Below, piece by piece: positions 39,156 through 48,547 of a DNA stretch of 64,000 nucleotides (the stretch's first letter is position 1; every line of letters starts with the position of its first letter). Under the pieces are notes generated by a model, which saw only the letters and a list, made by a program, of their open reading frames with translations, ran no database searches and was not told the origin of the DNA. The DNA comes from Rhodoferax antarcticus ANT.BR. GTDB lineage: Bacteria > Pseudomonadota > Gammaproteobacteria > Burkholderiales > Burkholderiaceae_C. The stretch covers positions 62,001-126,000 of the forward strand of contig NZ_MSYM01000017.1 in NCBI RefSeq assembly GCF_001938565.1. The letters run 5' to 3'. The position numbers and the translations under genes were made by a program.

Positions 39156-42026
39156 TTATTTGGTCAGAACAAAGCCCTTGAGCTTGCCGAAAGCGCCGTC
39201 GACCAGCGCTTTTTGTTGCTCTTGGTGCAGATGGGCGTAACCCACAGCCGGTGACGCCGAGGCGGTGCGCCCGCAATAGCCGAGTTTCTGACCCTCAAGC
39301 ATGTTTTCGTGAATGTAATGCTGCACGTAGAACCAGGCACCCTGGTTTTGTGGCTCGTCTTGAACCCAGACCACCTCGGTGGCGTGGGGGTATTTTTTGA
39401 GCTCGGTGGCAAACGCCTTGTGCGGGAACGGGTAAAGCTGCTCCACCCGCATGATGGCCACATCGTCAAAGGCTTTTTCCTCGCGCTTTTTGGACAAGTC
39501 AAAGTACACCTTGCCCGAGCACACCACCACCCGCTTGACCTTATCAGCCTTAAGGGTCTTGTGGTCGGGGATGATGGTCTGGAAGCTTCCTTTGGTGAAC
39601 TCAGCCAGCGGTGACGCCGCGTCTTTGTTACGCAACAGCGACTTGGGTGTGAAGATGATCAAAGGCTTGCGCAGGTTACGAATCATCTGACGACGCAACA
39701 CATGGAATATCTGGCTGGCTGTGGTGGGCTGCACCAGTTGCATGTTGGTATCTGCCGCCAACTGCATGAAGCGCTCGACACGCGCCGATGAGTGCTCTGG
39801 GCCTTGGCCCTCGTAGCCGTGCGGCAGCATCAAGGTGATACCGTTGACACGTCCCCACTTCACCTCGCCAGACGCGATGAACTGGTCAATCACCACTTGC
39901 GCGCCGTTGGCAAAGTCGCCAAACTGGGCTTCCCAGATCACCAGCGTGTTCGGGTCATTGGAGGCATAGCCATACTCGAACCCCAACACCGCTTCTTCGG
40001 ACAGGATGGAATCGATGACGCTGAACGGTGCCTGGCCTTCTGCCACATTGGACAAAGGCACGTAAGTACCGGTATCCCACTTTTCACGGCTTTGATCGTG
40101 AATGACCGCGTGACGGTGGGAAAAGGTGCCGCGACCGCTGTCTTCGCCAGACAGTCGCACCGGGTAGCCACTGACCACCAACGAGGCAAACGCCATGTGC
40201 TCACCCATGCCCCAATCCACCGGGATGTCGCCACGGCCCATGGCAGCGCGATCGTCGTAGACTTTCTTCACCAAGGAATGCGGGCTGACACTGGCGGGAA
40301 TTGTGGTGATCTTCTCGGCCAAGCGCCTCCACTCTGCCATCGGGATGGCTGTGTCGCAGGCATCGGTCCATTTTCTATTCAAAAACGGTGTCCAGTCCAC
40401 GGCATATTTGCTCTTGAAGTTGGTCAGCACCGGGTCAACCGTGTGGCGACCAATGTCCATGGCGGCACGGTAGGCCTTGAACATATCGTCCCCCAGGGTA
40501 GCGCCCAGACCTTGGGCTGATAGCTTGTCAGCGTATATCTTGCGGGTTCCGGGGTGCTGGGCGATCTTTTTGTACATCAGCGGCTGGGTAAGCGCCGGGG
40601 TGTCCTGCTCGTTGTGGCCGAGTTTGCGGAAACAAATGATGTCAACCACCACGTCTTTGCGGAACTCCATGCGGTAGTCCAGCGCCCATTGCATAGCCAT
40701 GACCACGGCTTCCGGGTCATCACCGTTGACGTGCATCACCGGCGCTTCCACGCCTTTGACGATGTCAGTGCAGTACAGGGTGGAGCGGTAGTCACGCGGG
40801 TCAGAGGTGGTGAAACCAATCTGGTTGTTGATGATGATGTGCACCGTTCCCGCCGTGGTGTAACCACGGGTTTGCGCCAGCGCCAGGGTTTCCTGGTTGA
40901 CGCCCTGGCCGGCAAAAGCGGCATCACCGTGCACCAGAATCGGCAGCACCTGACGCCCTGTTGGGTCGGCGCGGCGGTCCATTCGGGCGCGTACTGAGCC
41001 CTCCACCACCGGATTGACAATTTCCAGGTGCGACGGGTTGAACGCCAGGCTCAAGTGCACTGGGCCACCGGGTGTGGTGACATCAGAGCTGAAGCCCTGG
41101 TGGTATTTCACGTCACCCGAAGGAAGCGCCTCAGGGGCGGTATGGTCAAACTCGGCAAACAGATCGGCGGGCATTTTGCCCAAGGTGTTGACCAACACAT
41201 TCAAGCGACCACGGTGGGCCATACCAATAACGATTTCCTGCACACCACGGCTCCCGGCCTGCTGGATCAGTTCGTCCATCGCGGCAATGAAGCTCTCTCC
41301 ACCTTCCAGCGAGAAGCGCTTTTGGCCTACATACTTGGTATGCAAAAAACGCTCTAGGCCTTCTGCTGCGGTCAAGCGGTCAAGAATGTGCTTTTTCTTC
41401 TCAACATCAAAGCTCGGCTTGCTGCGCACACTTTCCAGCCGCTGCTGCCACCAGCGCTTTTGCGTCTGGTCAGTAAGGTACATGTATTCGGCACCGATGC
41501 TGCTGCAATATGTCTCACGCAAAGCATTAAGAAGATCACGTAAGGACATGACTTCTTTGCCAAAGAAGGTATTGCTGGTGTTGAAAACAATTTCAAAATC
41601 AGCATCTGCGAAACCATAAAACAAGGGGTCCAACTCGGGGATATCTTCACGCTCGGTGCGCTTCAAGGGGTCCAGATCGGCCCAACGAGCACCCACATTG
41701 CGGTAAGCGGCAATCAGTTGCTGAACGGCAACGCGTTTGCGGCCCAGTTCGGAGTCGGCGCCGGTTTGCAGCACGGTTTGGTTGCTGCCCTGTTTGGCAA
41801 GTTCAGCAAAAGCGTTGATGACCGGTTGATGCGGTACGTCGCGAGTATTGCTGCCATCCACTGCAGGTACATGCTGCAGCGCGTCAAAATAATCGCGCCA
41901 AGTGTCGGGAACACTGCTGGGGTTGGCAAGGTAGTTTTCGTACATCTCCTCGACGTACGGGGCATTGCCACCAAACAGATAGGTGTTGGCCTGATAGGCC
42001 TGGTAAACCGAGTTTGTCTCACTCAT
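39156..42026 (-). CDS. sucA: 2-oxoglutarate dehydrogenase E1 component
   Basis: 956 residues from the ATG at 42026; a GTG at 42044 would add six residues. YLFGGNAPYVEEMYENYL is the E2-binding N-terminus, then IGMAHRGRLNVLVN, HGDAAFAGQGVNQE, INNQIGFTTSDP (thiamine diphosphate region), and LMLPHGYEGQGPEHSSAR. Oxidative decarboxylation of 2-oxoglutarate in the TCA cycle. Confidence 0.97.
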   Translation of the reverse strand: MSETNSVYQAYQANTYLFGGNAPYVEEMYENYLANPSSVPDTWRDYFDALQHVPAVDGSNTRDVPHQPVINAFAELAKQGSNQTVLQTGADSELGRKRVAVQQLIAAYRNVGARWADLDPLKRTEREDIPELDPLFYGFADADFEIVFNTSNTFFGKEVMSLRDLLNALRETYCSSIGAEYMYLTDQTQKRWWQQRLESVRSKPSFDVEKKKHILDRLTAAEGLERFLHTKYVGQKRFSLEGGESFIAAMDELIQQAGSRGVQEIVIGMAHRGRLNVLVNTLGKMPADLFAEFDHTAPEALPSGDVKYHQGFSSDVTTPGGPVHLSLAFNPSHLEIVNPVVEGSVRARMDRRADPTGRQVLPILVHGDAAFAGQGVNQETLALAQTRGYTTAGTVHIIINNQIGFTTSDPRDYRSTLYCTDIVKGVEAPVMHVNGDDPEAVVMAMQWALDYRMEFRKDVVVDIICFRKLGHNEQDTPALTQPLMYKKIAQHPGTRKIYADKLSAQGLGATLGDDMFKAYRAAMDIGRHTVDPVLTNFKSKYAVDWTPFLNRKWTDACDTAIPMAEWRRLAEKITTIPASVSPHSLVKKVYDDRAAMGRGDIPVDWGMGEHMAFASLVVSGYPVRLSGEDSGRGTFSHRHAVIHDQSREKWDTGTYVPLSNVAEGQAPFSVIDSILSEEAVLGFEYGYASNDPNTLVIWEAQFGDFANGAQVVIDQFIASGEVKWGRVNGITLMLPHGYEGQGPEHSSARVERFMQLAADTNMQLVQPTTASQIFHVLRRQMIRNLRKPLIIFTPKSLLRNKDAASPLAEFTKGSFQTIIPDHKTLKADKVKRVVVCSGKVYFDLSKKREEKAFDDVAIMRVEQLYPFPHKAFATELKKYPHATEVVWVQDEPQNQGAWFYVQHYIHENMLEGQKLGYCGRTASASPAVGYAHLHQEQQKALVDGAFGKLKGFVLTK

Positions 42027-42160
42027 ATATTCGCTGACTTTCACTCCCCTTCAGGGAGCTTTAGCTGGTTAAAGCTAGGATTAGTTAACCTCCCGCGTCA
42101 CGGCTTGACCGTTTGGCGGATGCGACTGTGGCGTTGGAAGGGCCTGTGCGAAAAGTGATT

Positions 42161-42181
42161 GTGCCACCGCGAGGGTGGCAC
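42161..42181 (-). terminator. Hairpin downstream of prpE
   Basis: Perfect 8-bp stem GTGCCACC / GGTGGCAC with a 5-base loop, 30 bases after the prpE stop, followed on the minus strand by AATCACTTTT. It plausibly ends the prpE transcript before sucA. Confidence 0.5.
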
Positions 42182-42211
42182 CAAACTTACAAAATCTTGA
42201 TTTTCCTCAAA

Positions 42212-44107
42212 TCAGGCGGTGACCAGGTCCTTGATTTGCTGCAGCGCTGCCGGGTCGTCCATGGTGGTCAGGTCACCTGGGTCGCGACCCTCACACACGG
42301 CAACGATCGCACGACGCAGGCACTTGCCGCTGCGAGTTTTCGGCAGCACGCTGACAAAACGCACGCGTGCCGGGCGCGCGACAGCGCCCAAGTCACGGTC
42401 GACCATTTTGAAGACCTCGGCCTCCAGGGCCTTGGCACTGGCATCATCGGTCACCAGGTCCGGGTTTTTCAGCACCGCAAAAGCCATGGCCACCTGGCCC
42501 TTGAGCTGGTCAGCCACGCCTACCACCGCCACCTCGGCGATGTTCGGGTGGGCGGCAATGCTCTCTTCGATCTCACGCGTGCCCAGGCGGTGGCCAGCCA
42601 CATTGATCACGTCGTCGGTGCGGCCCAAAATGAAGAAGTAGCCATCGGGATCGCGAATACCCCAGTCAAAGGTGCTGTAAATCAGCCGGCCGGGCACACT
42701 CTTCCAGTAGGTGTTGACAAAACGCTCGTCATCGCGCCAAACGGTTTGCATGCAGCCCGGAGGCAACGGGCCTTCGACAGCAATCACGCCCTTTTGATTT
42801 GGGGCGGTGAGTTCTTCGCCAGTCTGGTCGTCAAGCAATTTGACGTCATAGCCATACACCGCTTTGCCAGGTGAGCCAAACTTGGTCACTGCCTCTTCAA
42901 CCCCGTTGCACAGCGACAAAATCGGCCAGCCGGTTTCGGTCTGCCAATAGTTGTCGATGATGGGCTTGCCCAAACCGGCGCTGATCCACTGCGCGGTGGG
43001 CTCGTCCAGCGGCTCGCCAGCCAAAAATAGGGCTCGCAAGCTGGACAAGTCGTATTTGGTAAGCAGCGCTGGGTCTTGTTTCTTGAGCACGCGCACCGCT
43101 GTAGGCGCGCTGAACATCACTGTCACCTTGTATTTCTCGACCAGGCTCCACCAGATGCCACCATCCGGGCGGGTGGGTAGTCCTTCGTACATGATGGTCG
43201 CCATGCCGGAGATCAGCGGGCCATAAATGATGTAACTGTGGCCCACCACCCAGCCGATGTCGCTGGTGGAGAAGTAGGTTTCACCAGGATTGCCGGCGTA
43301 GATGTATTTCATACTGGCCGCCAGCGCCACGCAGTAACCGCCGGTATCGCGCTGCACGCCTTTGGGTTTGCCGGTGGTGCCGCTGGTGTACAGCGTGTAG
43401 CTTGGGTGGGTGGCGTCCACCCACTCGCAATCGACCACGGTGTCGAGGTGTTTGTCACGCAACGCAGCCCACAGGTGGTCACGTCCGGCCACCAGATCCA
43501 TCGGGGACAAGCCACGATCGACCAGCAAAACGGCTTCAGGCTTGTACTTGGACAAGCGCAGCGCCTCATCCAGCAAGGGCTTGTAGGGCACCGGCTTGCT
43601 ACCGCGCGAACCGGCATCCGCGCTCACCACCACCTTGGGTTCTGCATCTTCAATACGCGAAGCCAGCGAACCCGATGCAAAACCGCCAAAGACCACCGAG
43701 TGAATCGCACCGATGCGGGTGCAGGCCAGCATGGCAAACGCGGCCTCGGGAATCATCGGCATGTAGATCAGTACCCGGTCTCCCTTTTGCACGCCGAGGT
43801 CTTTCAACACTGCAGCCATTCGTTGAACTTCTGCGTGCAACTCTTTGAAGGAAAATACTTTTTCCTGATTGGTTTCGGTCGAGACAAAAATCAGCGCAGC
43901 CTGATCCGAGCGGGATGCCAGATGCCTGTCTACCGCGTTATGGCACAGGTTGGTGGTGCCACCCACAAACCATTTGGCAAAGGGCGGATTGCTGTAATCA
44001 CAAATCTGTTGCGGGGGCACCTTCCAGTCCACCAGTTGCGCCTGCTCCCCCCAAAATGCATCGCGGTCTGTCAGGGAGCGTTGGTGGAATTCGGCGTAAC
44101 TGGTCAT
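42212..44107 (-). CDS. prpE: Propionate--CoA ligase (acetyl-CoA synthetase family)
   Basis: 631 residues. AMP-forming motifs: YTSGTTGKPKGVQRDTGG, NYWQTETGWPI, GRTDDVINVAGHRLGTREIEE and the regulated Lys in LPKTRSGKCLRR. The GKPKGVQRDTGGY wording and length fit PrpE rather than Acs (about 650). GGAG precedes the ATG. It activates propionate for the methylcitrate cycle; no other prp gene is near. Confidence 0.88.
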   Translation of the reverse strand: MTSYAEFHQRSLTDRDAFWGEQAQLVDWKVPPQQICDYSNPPFAKWFVGGTTNLCHNAVDRHLASRSDQAALIFVSTETNQEKVFSFKELHAEVQRMAAVLKDLGVQKGDRVLIYMPMIPEAAFAMLACTRIGAIHSVVFGGFASGSLASRIEDAEPKVVVSADAGSRGSKPVPYKPLLDEALRLSKYKPEAVLLVDRGLSPMDLVAGRDHLWAALRDKHLDTVVDCEWVDATHPSYTLYTSGTTGKPKGVQRDTGGYCVALAASMKYIYAGNPGETYFSTSDIGWVVGHSYIIYGPLISGMATIMYEGLPTRPDGGIWWSLVEKYKVTVMFSAPTAVRVLKKQDPALLTKYDLSSLRALFLAGEPLDEPTAQWISAGLGKPIIDNYWQTETGWPILSLCNGVEEAVTKFGSPGKAVYGYDVKLLDDQTGEELTAPNQKGVIAVEGPLPPGCMQTVWRDDERFVNTYWKSVPGRLIYSTFDWGIRDPDGYFFILGRTDDVINVAGHRLGTREIEESIAAHPNIAEVAVVGVADQLKGQVAMAFAVLKNPDLVTDDASAKALEAEVFKMVDRDLGAVARPARVRFVSVLPKTRSGKCLRRAIVAVCEGRDPGDLTTMDDPAALQQIKDLVTA

Positions 44108-44139
44108 TTTTTTCTCCGTTAAAGGGTGGCTGAACTGAA

Positions 44140-44167
44140 TTCATAATTATGAACGAACATCTTTCAA
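44140..44167 (-). promoter_or_regulatory. Candidate promoter of prpE with a 14-bp palindrome
   Basis: On the minus strand TTGAAA and TATGAA are separated by 16 bases. The -10 box lies in the perfect palindrome TTCATAATTATGAA, which could be an operator. Prediction from consensus match alone. Confidence 0.35.
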
Positions 44168-44225
44168 GACCCTGGCGGGCGGCACTCTGCTATCGAACAA
44201 AAGTGCTTCTCATCAAGTCATTATT

Positions 44226-44273
44226 TCATAGCTATCAGCGCTTTACCAGTAAGGGCTAGAGCCTTATTTGATC
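44226..44273 (+). repeat. Dispersed repeat, intergenic copy 4
   Basis: CATAGCTATCAGCGCTTTAC then AGTAAGGGCTAGAGCCTTAT and TTGATCA. Its right end supplies the last codons and the TAA stop of the isochorismatase-type gene on the other strand. Confidence 0.8.
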
Positions 44274-44872
44274 AATGGTAGAACCGCTTTGAACTGTGGA
44301 TGTTCGGCAGAGCGCAGCCACTCAAAAGCCACCATCTCCGTGGTCACCAGTTCGGCGCCCGCCCCGGCCAGTCGGTCAAAAGCGGCGTCGCGGTTGCGCT
44401 CCGTGCGTGAACTGCAGGCATCGGTGACAACCCAGACGTCAAACTCGTCTTCCAGCAACTGCAATGCCGTTTGCAGCAGGCACACATGCGCCTCGCAACC
44501 GGCAATCACAATGGTGTTGCGCTCTGAGGGTGTATTGGACGGCTTTTGTAGGTGTTTTGGCAGGCTTCGCGCATTGCCTGCAGGCGGCTTGACTGGCGGG
44601 CGCAACCACTCGCCTAAACCTTCTTCAACCCCACCGAAATGCATCTTGGCCAGGGTGCGCTGGCACAAGGCTCTGACTTCGGGTGCGTTTTCACCCAGCT
44701 TGGAGGGATTTTGCTCGGTGCCGATCACCGGCACGTTGAGCAGCCGCGCCATCTTCGCCAGCCTAACGGCATTGGCCAGCACCAGAGGCGCCTCGAAAAT
44801 AGCGGGCATGAGCCGCGCTTGGTAATCGACCAGTACGAGTTGGGACGTATCAGCTTCTAGCAACATGGGCAT
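44264..44872 (-). CDS. Isochorismatase-type cysteine hydrolase
   Basis: 202 residues. Catalytic triad candidates: Asp in LVLVDYQARLMP, Lys in TLAKMHFGG and Cys in IAGCEAHVCLLQTAL. Probable amidase or hydrolase of the YcaC/nicotinamidase superfamily; substrate unknown. Between LGEWL and NTIVIAG there is a Pro/Lys-rich stretch of about 28 residues (PPVKPPAGNARSLPKHLQKP) that I would not expect in this family. Start ATG at 44872 or 44866. A broken paralogue lies at 48190-48433. Confidence 0.88.
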   Translation of the reverse strand: MPMLLEADTSQLVLVDYQARLMPAIFEAPLVLANAVRLAKMARLLNVPVIGTEQNPSKLGENAPEVRALCQRTLAKMHFGGVEEGLGEWLRPPVKPPAGNARSLPKHLQKPSNTPSERNTIVIAGCEAHVCLLQTALQLLEDEFDVWVVTDACSSRTERNRDAAFDRLAGAGAELVTTEMVAFEWLRSAEHPQFKAVLPLIK

Positions 44873-45000
44873 CTTTCAAGAAACACTGCAGACCAGGTAT
44901 TAAACCCCAGGCCATCCCGACGCGAATGTCTGCGCCGGCATGAACAGACAATTTTTTCAATCTGACACAGAAACTTCAAAAAAAGTTTAACATTAATGTT

Positions 45001-45006
45001 TATAAT
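45001..45006 (+). promoter_or_regulatory. Candidate -10 element for the NlpC/P60 gene
   Basis: A perfect TATAAT in a strongly AT-rich stretch (about 44950-45070) unlike the GC-rich surroundings, 73 bases before the gene. The -35 is not clear. Confidence 0.35.
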
Positions 45007-45078
45007 CAACGCGTTACAAGTTATTTCAATAAGTCACTTTAAGCATAAAAACATTCTCACAAATGCAATTTTGCTGCT

Positions 45079-45666
45079 ATGCTCTCTCTCATGCGTTTTT
45101 TGCCACTCGTTCTCAGCGTACTCTTTGCCAGCGTGGCGCATGCGGCGCCAGTTGCAGCACCTGAAGAGACGAGTCAGCCGCTGATCAACATCCCCGGTTT
45201 GCAGCAAGTGCAAGATGTCGGCCGGGCCGTTGGGACCCAAGCCACCGAGTTGGTCTCCGCGGCAATGGGCTTTTTGGGCGTACCGTACCGGCGCGGTGGC
45301 ACTTCCGCAGAAACCGGATTTGATTGCAGTGGCTTGGTAAAAACGGTTTACCAAGACTCGCTTGGCTTGGTTTTGCCGAGGGTTGCCGCACAACAAGCTG
45401 CCAGTACTAAAAAAGTTGCCCGCAACGACTTGCAACCTGGCGATCTTGTGTTTTTCAACACCATGCGCCGCGCCTTTAGCCATGTGGGTATTTATATTGG
45501 TGACGGGAAGTTTGTCCACGCCCCCCGGTCGGGCGCTGGAGTGCGCATTGAAAGCCTGAGCGGGGCCTACTGGAAAAAGCGCTTCAACGGTGCGCGCCGC
45601 GTGCTGGCTTTGGACGACGAGCCCACACCGCTAGTCATGCGGGTGAGCGACCCTGCCATTCGCTGA
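45079..45666 (+). CDS. Exported NlpC/P60 cell-wall endopeptidase
   Basis: 195 residues. Signal peptide LPLVLSVLFASVAHA. NlpC/P60 catalytic Cys in GFDCSGLVKTVY, His in AFSHVGIYIGDG and third residue in KFVHAPRSG. It likely cuts the D-Glu-diaminopimelate bond in peptidoglycan. Second Met (MRFLPL, residue 5) may be the true start. Confidence 0.9.
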   Translation: MLSLMRFLPLVLSVLFASVAHAAPVAAPEETSQPLINIPGLQQVQDVGRAVGTQATELVSAAMGFLGVPYRRGGTSAETGFDCSGLVKTVYQDSLGLVLPRVAAQQAASTKKVARNDLQPGDLVFFNTMRRAFSHVGIYIGDGKFVHAPRSGAGVRIESLSGAYWKKRFNGARRVLALDDEPTPLVMRVSDPAIR

Positions 45667-46936
45667 CCCAGTGGTGCTATGCCCAGCATAGCTAAAGGCC
45701 TTTGTCCCGCTTAGGCTAAAAAGCAAATACTCTTTCCCTTGTTGCGCACGCTGTACTAGCGGGTCAGTTGTATCGCGCTTTTTCCCTTGACATCGCCCAA
45801 CACTTTGGATAGCGCATGTTTGGGGTTTAGGGAGCTATGGAACGGAAAACATGGTTAAGGGGTTCCAAGCCCAAACCGGCGGAATTTGTCCAGTTCACCA
45901 AAAGTCTGGCTTTGAACTGCCCCACGCGCGAAATAGGGCACGCAGCTGTATCACCCGCCGACATTCATAGTCGAGAAACCTTAAGAACCAGGTTTACGAC
46001 CAGTGAGGCTATCCGACATGGTTTTGCGCACAAAGATTTGCGTGTATCAGAAGGGGCCTTCGCGGCCTACTGCGGTCAGCGTCGAAAAACAGATGTTGGC
46101 GACAGCTCCCAGTGCACGCTTTAAGCCCTTGGCGGAATATTGGATACATTCTGCCGGTTTGGGCTTGCAACCCCAGATTCGAGGTGTTGCCCGTCAGCAG
46201 CCCGATCAGGCCTAGCTCACACACCGATTGGACCGAACCGGCAATATCAAAGGCTGCGATTTGATTGGCGGTCAGGGCAGCCATGCTCAGGCCAAACAGC
46301 AGATGTAGACCTTGGCTGGTTTCTGCACCGCATAGAAAGCCGCATCATCCCAGTGGGTGCGTGTGGTGCTCAGACGCTTGGCGAAATGCGAGAAAGCCCT
46401 GATAGCGGTGAAACTGCGGCGCTGGCACAGACCATCAGATCGAATGCCGACAACTTTACTGACCCAATTTTTCTCCGACTACGGGATTACCTTAGGCCCC
46501 TGGATCCGCACTATTGAAGTATTTTCTGTGGTGCTGGTGACCTCTGTCCGCGTGGACTGACGAGCTCGATCTTAAACTTATCGCCCATCTGGAATGGCAG
46601 GTGTTTTTGCAGTGGTCGCAAACCAGAAGAAGCGCTGACGTAAAATTTTTACGATTGAAAGTGATGGGGCGCACGCCAATCCCCTAAGCAACGGCGGCCA
46701 AGGTCTAGCTGCGCCTGGCCGCACCTTTCTACCTGCCGCTGACAACGCTGAACCTGACTCCGGTGGCGCTGGGCGGGCACCGGGCACTGGGCACTGCGCC
46801 CCTCGTAAAATCCTGGCTCCTGCCGATGCCCCACACCTTTGGCTCCTGAGCCGGGCACCGCCGCGACAGAACCGCTGTTTTCCGCGGTTCCGACCTTTAC
46901 CCCAACCCGCACGCCTTGCGGCCGCAATAACCGCCG
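45667..46936. other. Gene-poor, probably decayed region
   Basis: About 1.27 kb with only short, unrecognisable frames on both strands. The longest plausible peptide is on the minus strand (46009-46284, starting MAALTANQIAAFDIAGSVQS), with further readable pieces upstream in other frames, which is how a gene broken by frameshifts looks. A 15-bp palindrome CGTAAAATTTTTACG lies at 46639-46653. From about 46660 the DNA becomes much more GC-rich, leading into nnrS. Confidence 0.5.
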
Positions 46937-48163
46937 ATGTCAGATTCCGCCGTCTCCCGTTTGCAACCGCCGCGTCTGGCCGACCTTTGGCAAGCCCCGC
47001 ATCGGCCGCTTTTTCTGATGGCCGGGCTGTGGGCGCTGGGCGCGCTGTTCTGGTGGCAGTGGGGCTGGTGGTGGTGGCCGCAGATCGGCATGCCGCAATT
47101 GGGCACGCCGACGCTGTGGCACGTGCACGAGATGATCTTCGGCTTCGGCGGCGCGTCAGTCGCCGCCTATTTTCTGACCGCGGTAACGAGTTGGACCGCG
47201 CGCCCCATACTCGCTGGCCGGCCGCTGATGCTGCTGGTAGCCTTCTGGGTCGCCGCGCGTGGGGTGATGCTGGATGCACAGACGTTACCGCTGCTGTTGC
47301 TGCTGGCCCCGGGTGCGCTGTACTTCGGCATGGTGACGGCGCTACTGCTTCGCGATATCGTCGCCAAACGGGTCTGGAACAAACTGGGTTTTCCGGGCGC
47401 GATCCTGGCGCTGGGCGTCCTCGACGCGCTGCTGGTGATCGCCGCGCGCGAAGGCTGGGCGCTGGACGTCGTGGCACTCAAGCGCGCGGCGGTGATGTTT
47501 TTTGCCATGAAGGTGGCCGTCATCGCTGGCGGCATGATCCCGGCGTTCACCGCCAACTGGCTGCGCCAGACGGGCTCGACGGTGGTGCCGCCGCTTGAAA
47601 ACCGCTTGGCCAATCGCCTGGGGCTGGTGACGCTGTATATCGCGCTGGTGCTGACGCTGGCTGGCGCCGAGGTCGCCAGCGGCTGGGCGCTGATCATTGC
47701 CGGTGTCGTCCAGGGCTGGCGCCTGACCGGCTGGCGCTCATCTGCAATCGGCGGCAATGGGCTGCTGGTGATGATGCACACCACCTTCTACTCGCTGGTG
47801 GCAGGTTTGTTGATTGTCGGCGTCTCGCGCCTAGCGCCGAGCTTCTGGCCTGAAGCCGACGCGGCGCACGCGCTGACCATGGGCGCGATGTCGGGCATGG
47901 TGCTGGCGGTGGCGTCGCGCGCCGCAGCCCGTCGCGACGACAGCAGATTGCGCGCGGGGCCGCTTTTACCGCTGGCCTATGCGCTGGTCTGGCTGGGTGC
48001 CTGGACGCGCGTCACCTCGCACTTTCTCTACGGCTGGCTGGACAACCCAGTGGCACTCTCGGCAACACTGTGGTGTGCCGGCTGGATCGTCTTCCTTGTC
48101 GCCTTCATGCCGACCATCGTCGGTCCCGTGCTGCGGCCTGTCTTTAGCGGCGCCAAGGTTTAA
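46937..48163 (+). CDS. nnrS: NnrS family haem-copper membrane protein
   Basis: 408 residues and about 12 membrane segments. WHVHEMIFGFGGASVAAYFLTAV and FTANWLRQTGS-type motifs (PAFTANWLRQ) with conserved His fit NnrS, linked to resistance to nitric-oxide stress and to denitrification. No nir, nor or nnrR gene is in the window. Base composition is richer in GC than the neighbours, compatible with acquisition. Confidence 0.88.
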   Translation: MSDSAVSRLQPPRLADLWQAPHRPLFLMAGLWALGALFWWQWGWWWWPQIGMPQLGTPTLWHVHEMIFGFGGASVAAYFLTAVTSWTARPILAGRPLMLLVAFWVAARGVMLDAQTLPLLLLLAPGALYFGMVTALLLRDIVAKRVWNKLGFPGAILALGVLDALLVIAAREGWALDVVALKRAAVMFFAMKVAVIAGGMIPAFTANWLRQTGSTVVPPLENRLANRLGLVTLYIALVLTLAGAEVASGWALIIAGVVQGWRLTGWRSSAIGGNGLLVMMHTTFYSLVAGLLIVGVSRLAPSFWPEADAAHALTMGAMSGMVLAVASRAAARRDDSRLRAGPLLPLAYALVWLGAWTRVTSHFLYGWLDNPVALSATLWCAGWIVFLVAFMPTIVGPVLRPVFSGAKV

Positions 48164-48189
48164 ATCTGCCGATCTTTAGGGCCGGTGTA

Positions 48190-48433
48190 GCTCGGTACGC
48201 TCTTTGGTCGCGTTGAAGTGCATCTTGGCCAGTGGTTTCTAAAACAGGGTGCGCAGCGCTGGGTCGTTGCCGCCCCGGCGGGCGAGGTTTTGCGCGGTGC
48301 CCCACAGAATCACGTCCAGTGTGCAGGTGATATCTGCCACGGGCAGAGCATCGGCTAAAGAGGTCTAGCCTTCGTGCAGGACAGGCATCAGCCGTTCCTG
48401 GTAGCCAACCAGCGCGCATTGGGATTCAGTCAC
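48190..48433 (-). pseudogene. Remnant of an isochorismatase-type hydrolase
   Basis: Conceptual translation reads ALVGYQERLMPVLHEG, stop, ...DVILWGTAQNLARRGGNDPA, LRTLF, stop, KPLAKMHF. This lines up with the intact protein at 44264-44872 (LVLVDYQARLMPAIFEA ... VPVIGTEQN ... NAPEVRALCQRTLAKMHF). Two in-frame stops and the loss of the C-terminal half, including the catalytic Cys, mark it as dead. The Asp of the triad is also replaced (VGY for VDY). Confidence 0.85.
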
Positions 48434-48445
48434 GTCAAGTAGCGT

Positions 48446-48490
48446 GGGTTGTGATGCTCTGGGTTGTGGTGCTCTGGGCTGTCAGGCTCT
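48446..48490. repeat. Three tandem 15-bp units
   Basis: GGGTTGTGATGCTCT, GGGTTGTGGTGCTCT and GGGCTGTCAGGCTCT in a row, between the pseudogene and the tandem cupin gene. Units 1 and 2 differ at one base. Probably slippage in unconstrained DNA. Confidence 0.7.
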
Positions 48491-48547
48491 GGGGACAGGG
48501 ACCATTGTTGTAGCATTGGTGTGCAGAAGTGGTAACCAATGAGGCGC

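Noticed and set aside
45837..46124. 95-codon plus-strand frame in the gene-poor region
   Set aside because: No motif, no ribosome site, and competing fragments on the other strand; more likely chance in decayed DNA.
46578..47477. 299-codon minus-strand frame rich in Arg, Pro and Ala
   Set aside because: Antisense to nnrS and the GC-rich leader; low-complexity shadow.
48446..48490. Tandem 15-bp repeats as a CRISPR array
   Set aside because: Units are directly adjacent with no spacers, too short and too few; no cas genes.
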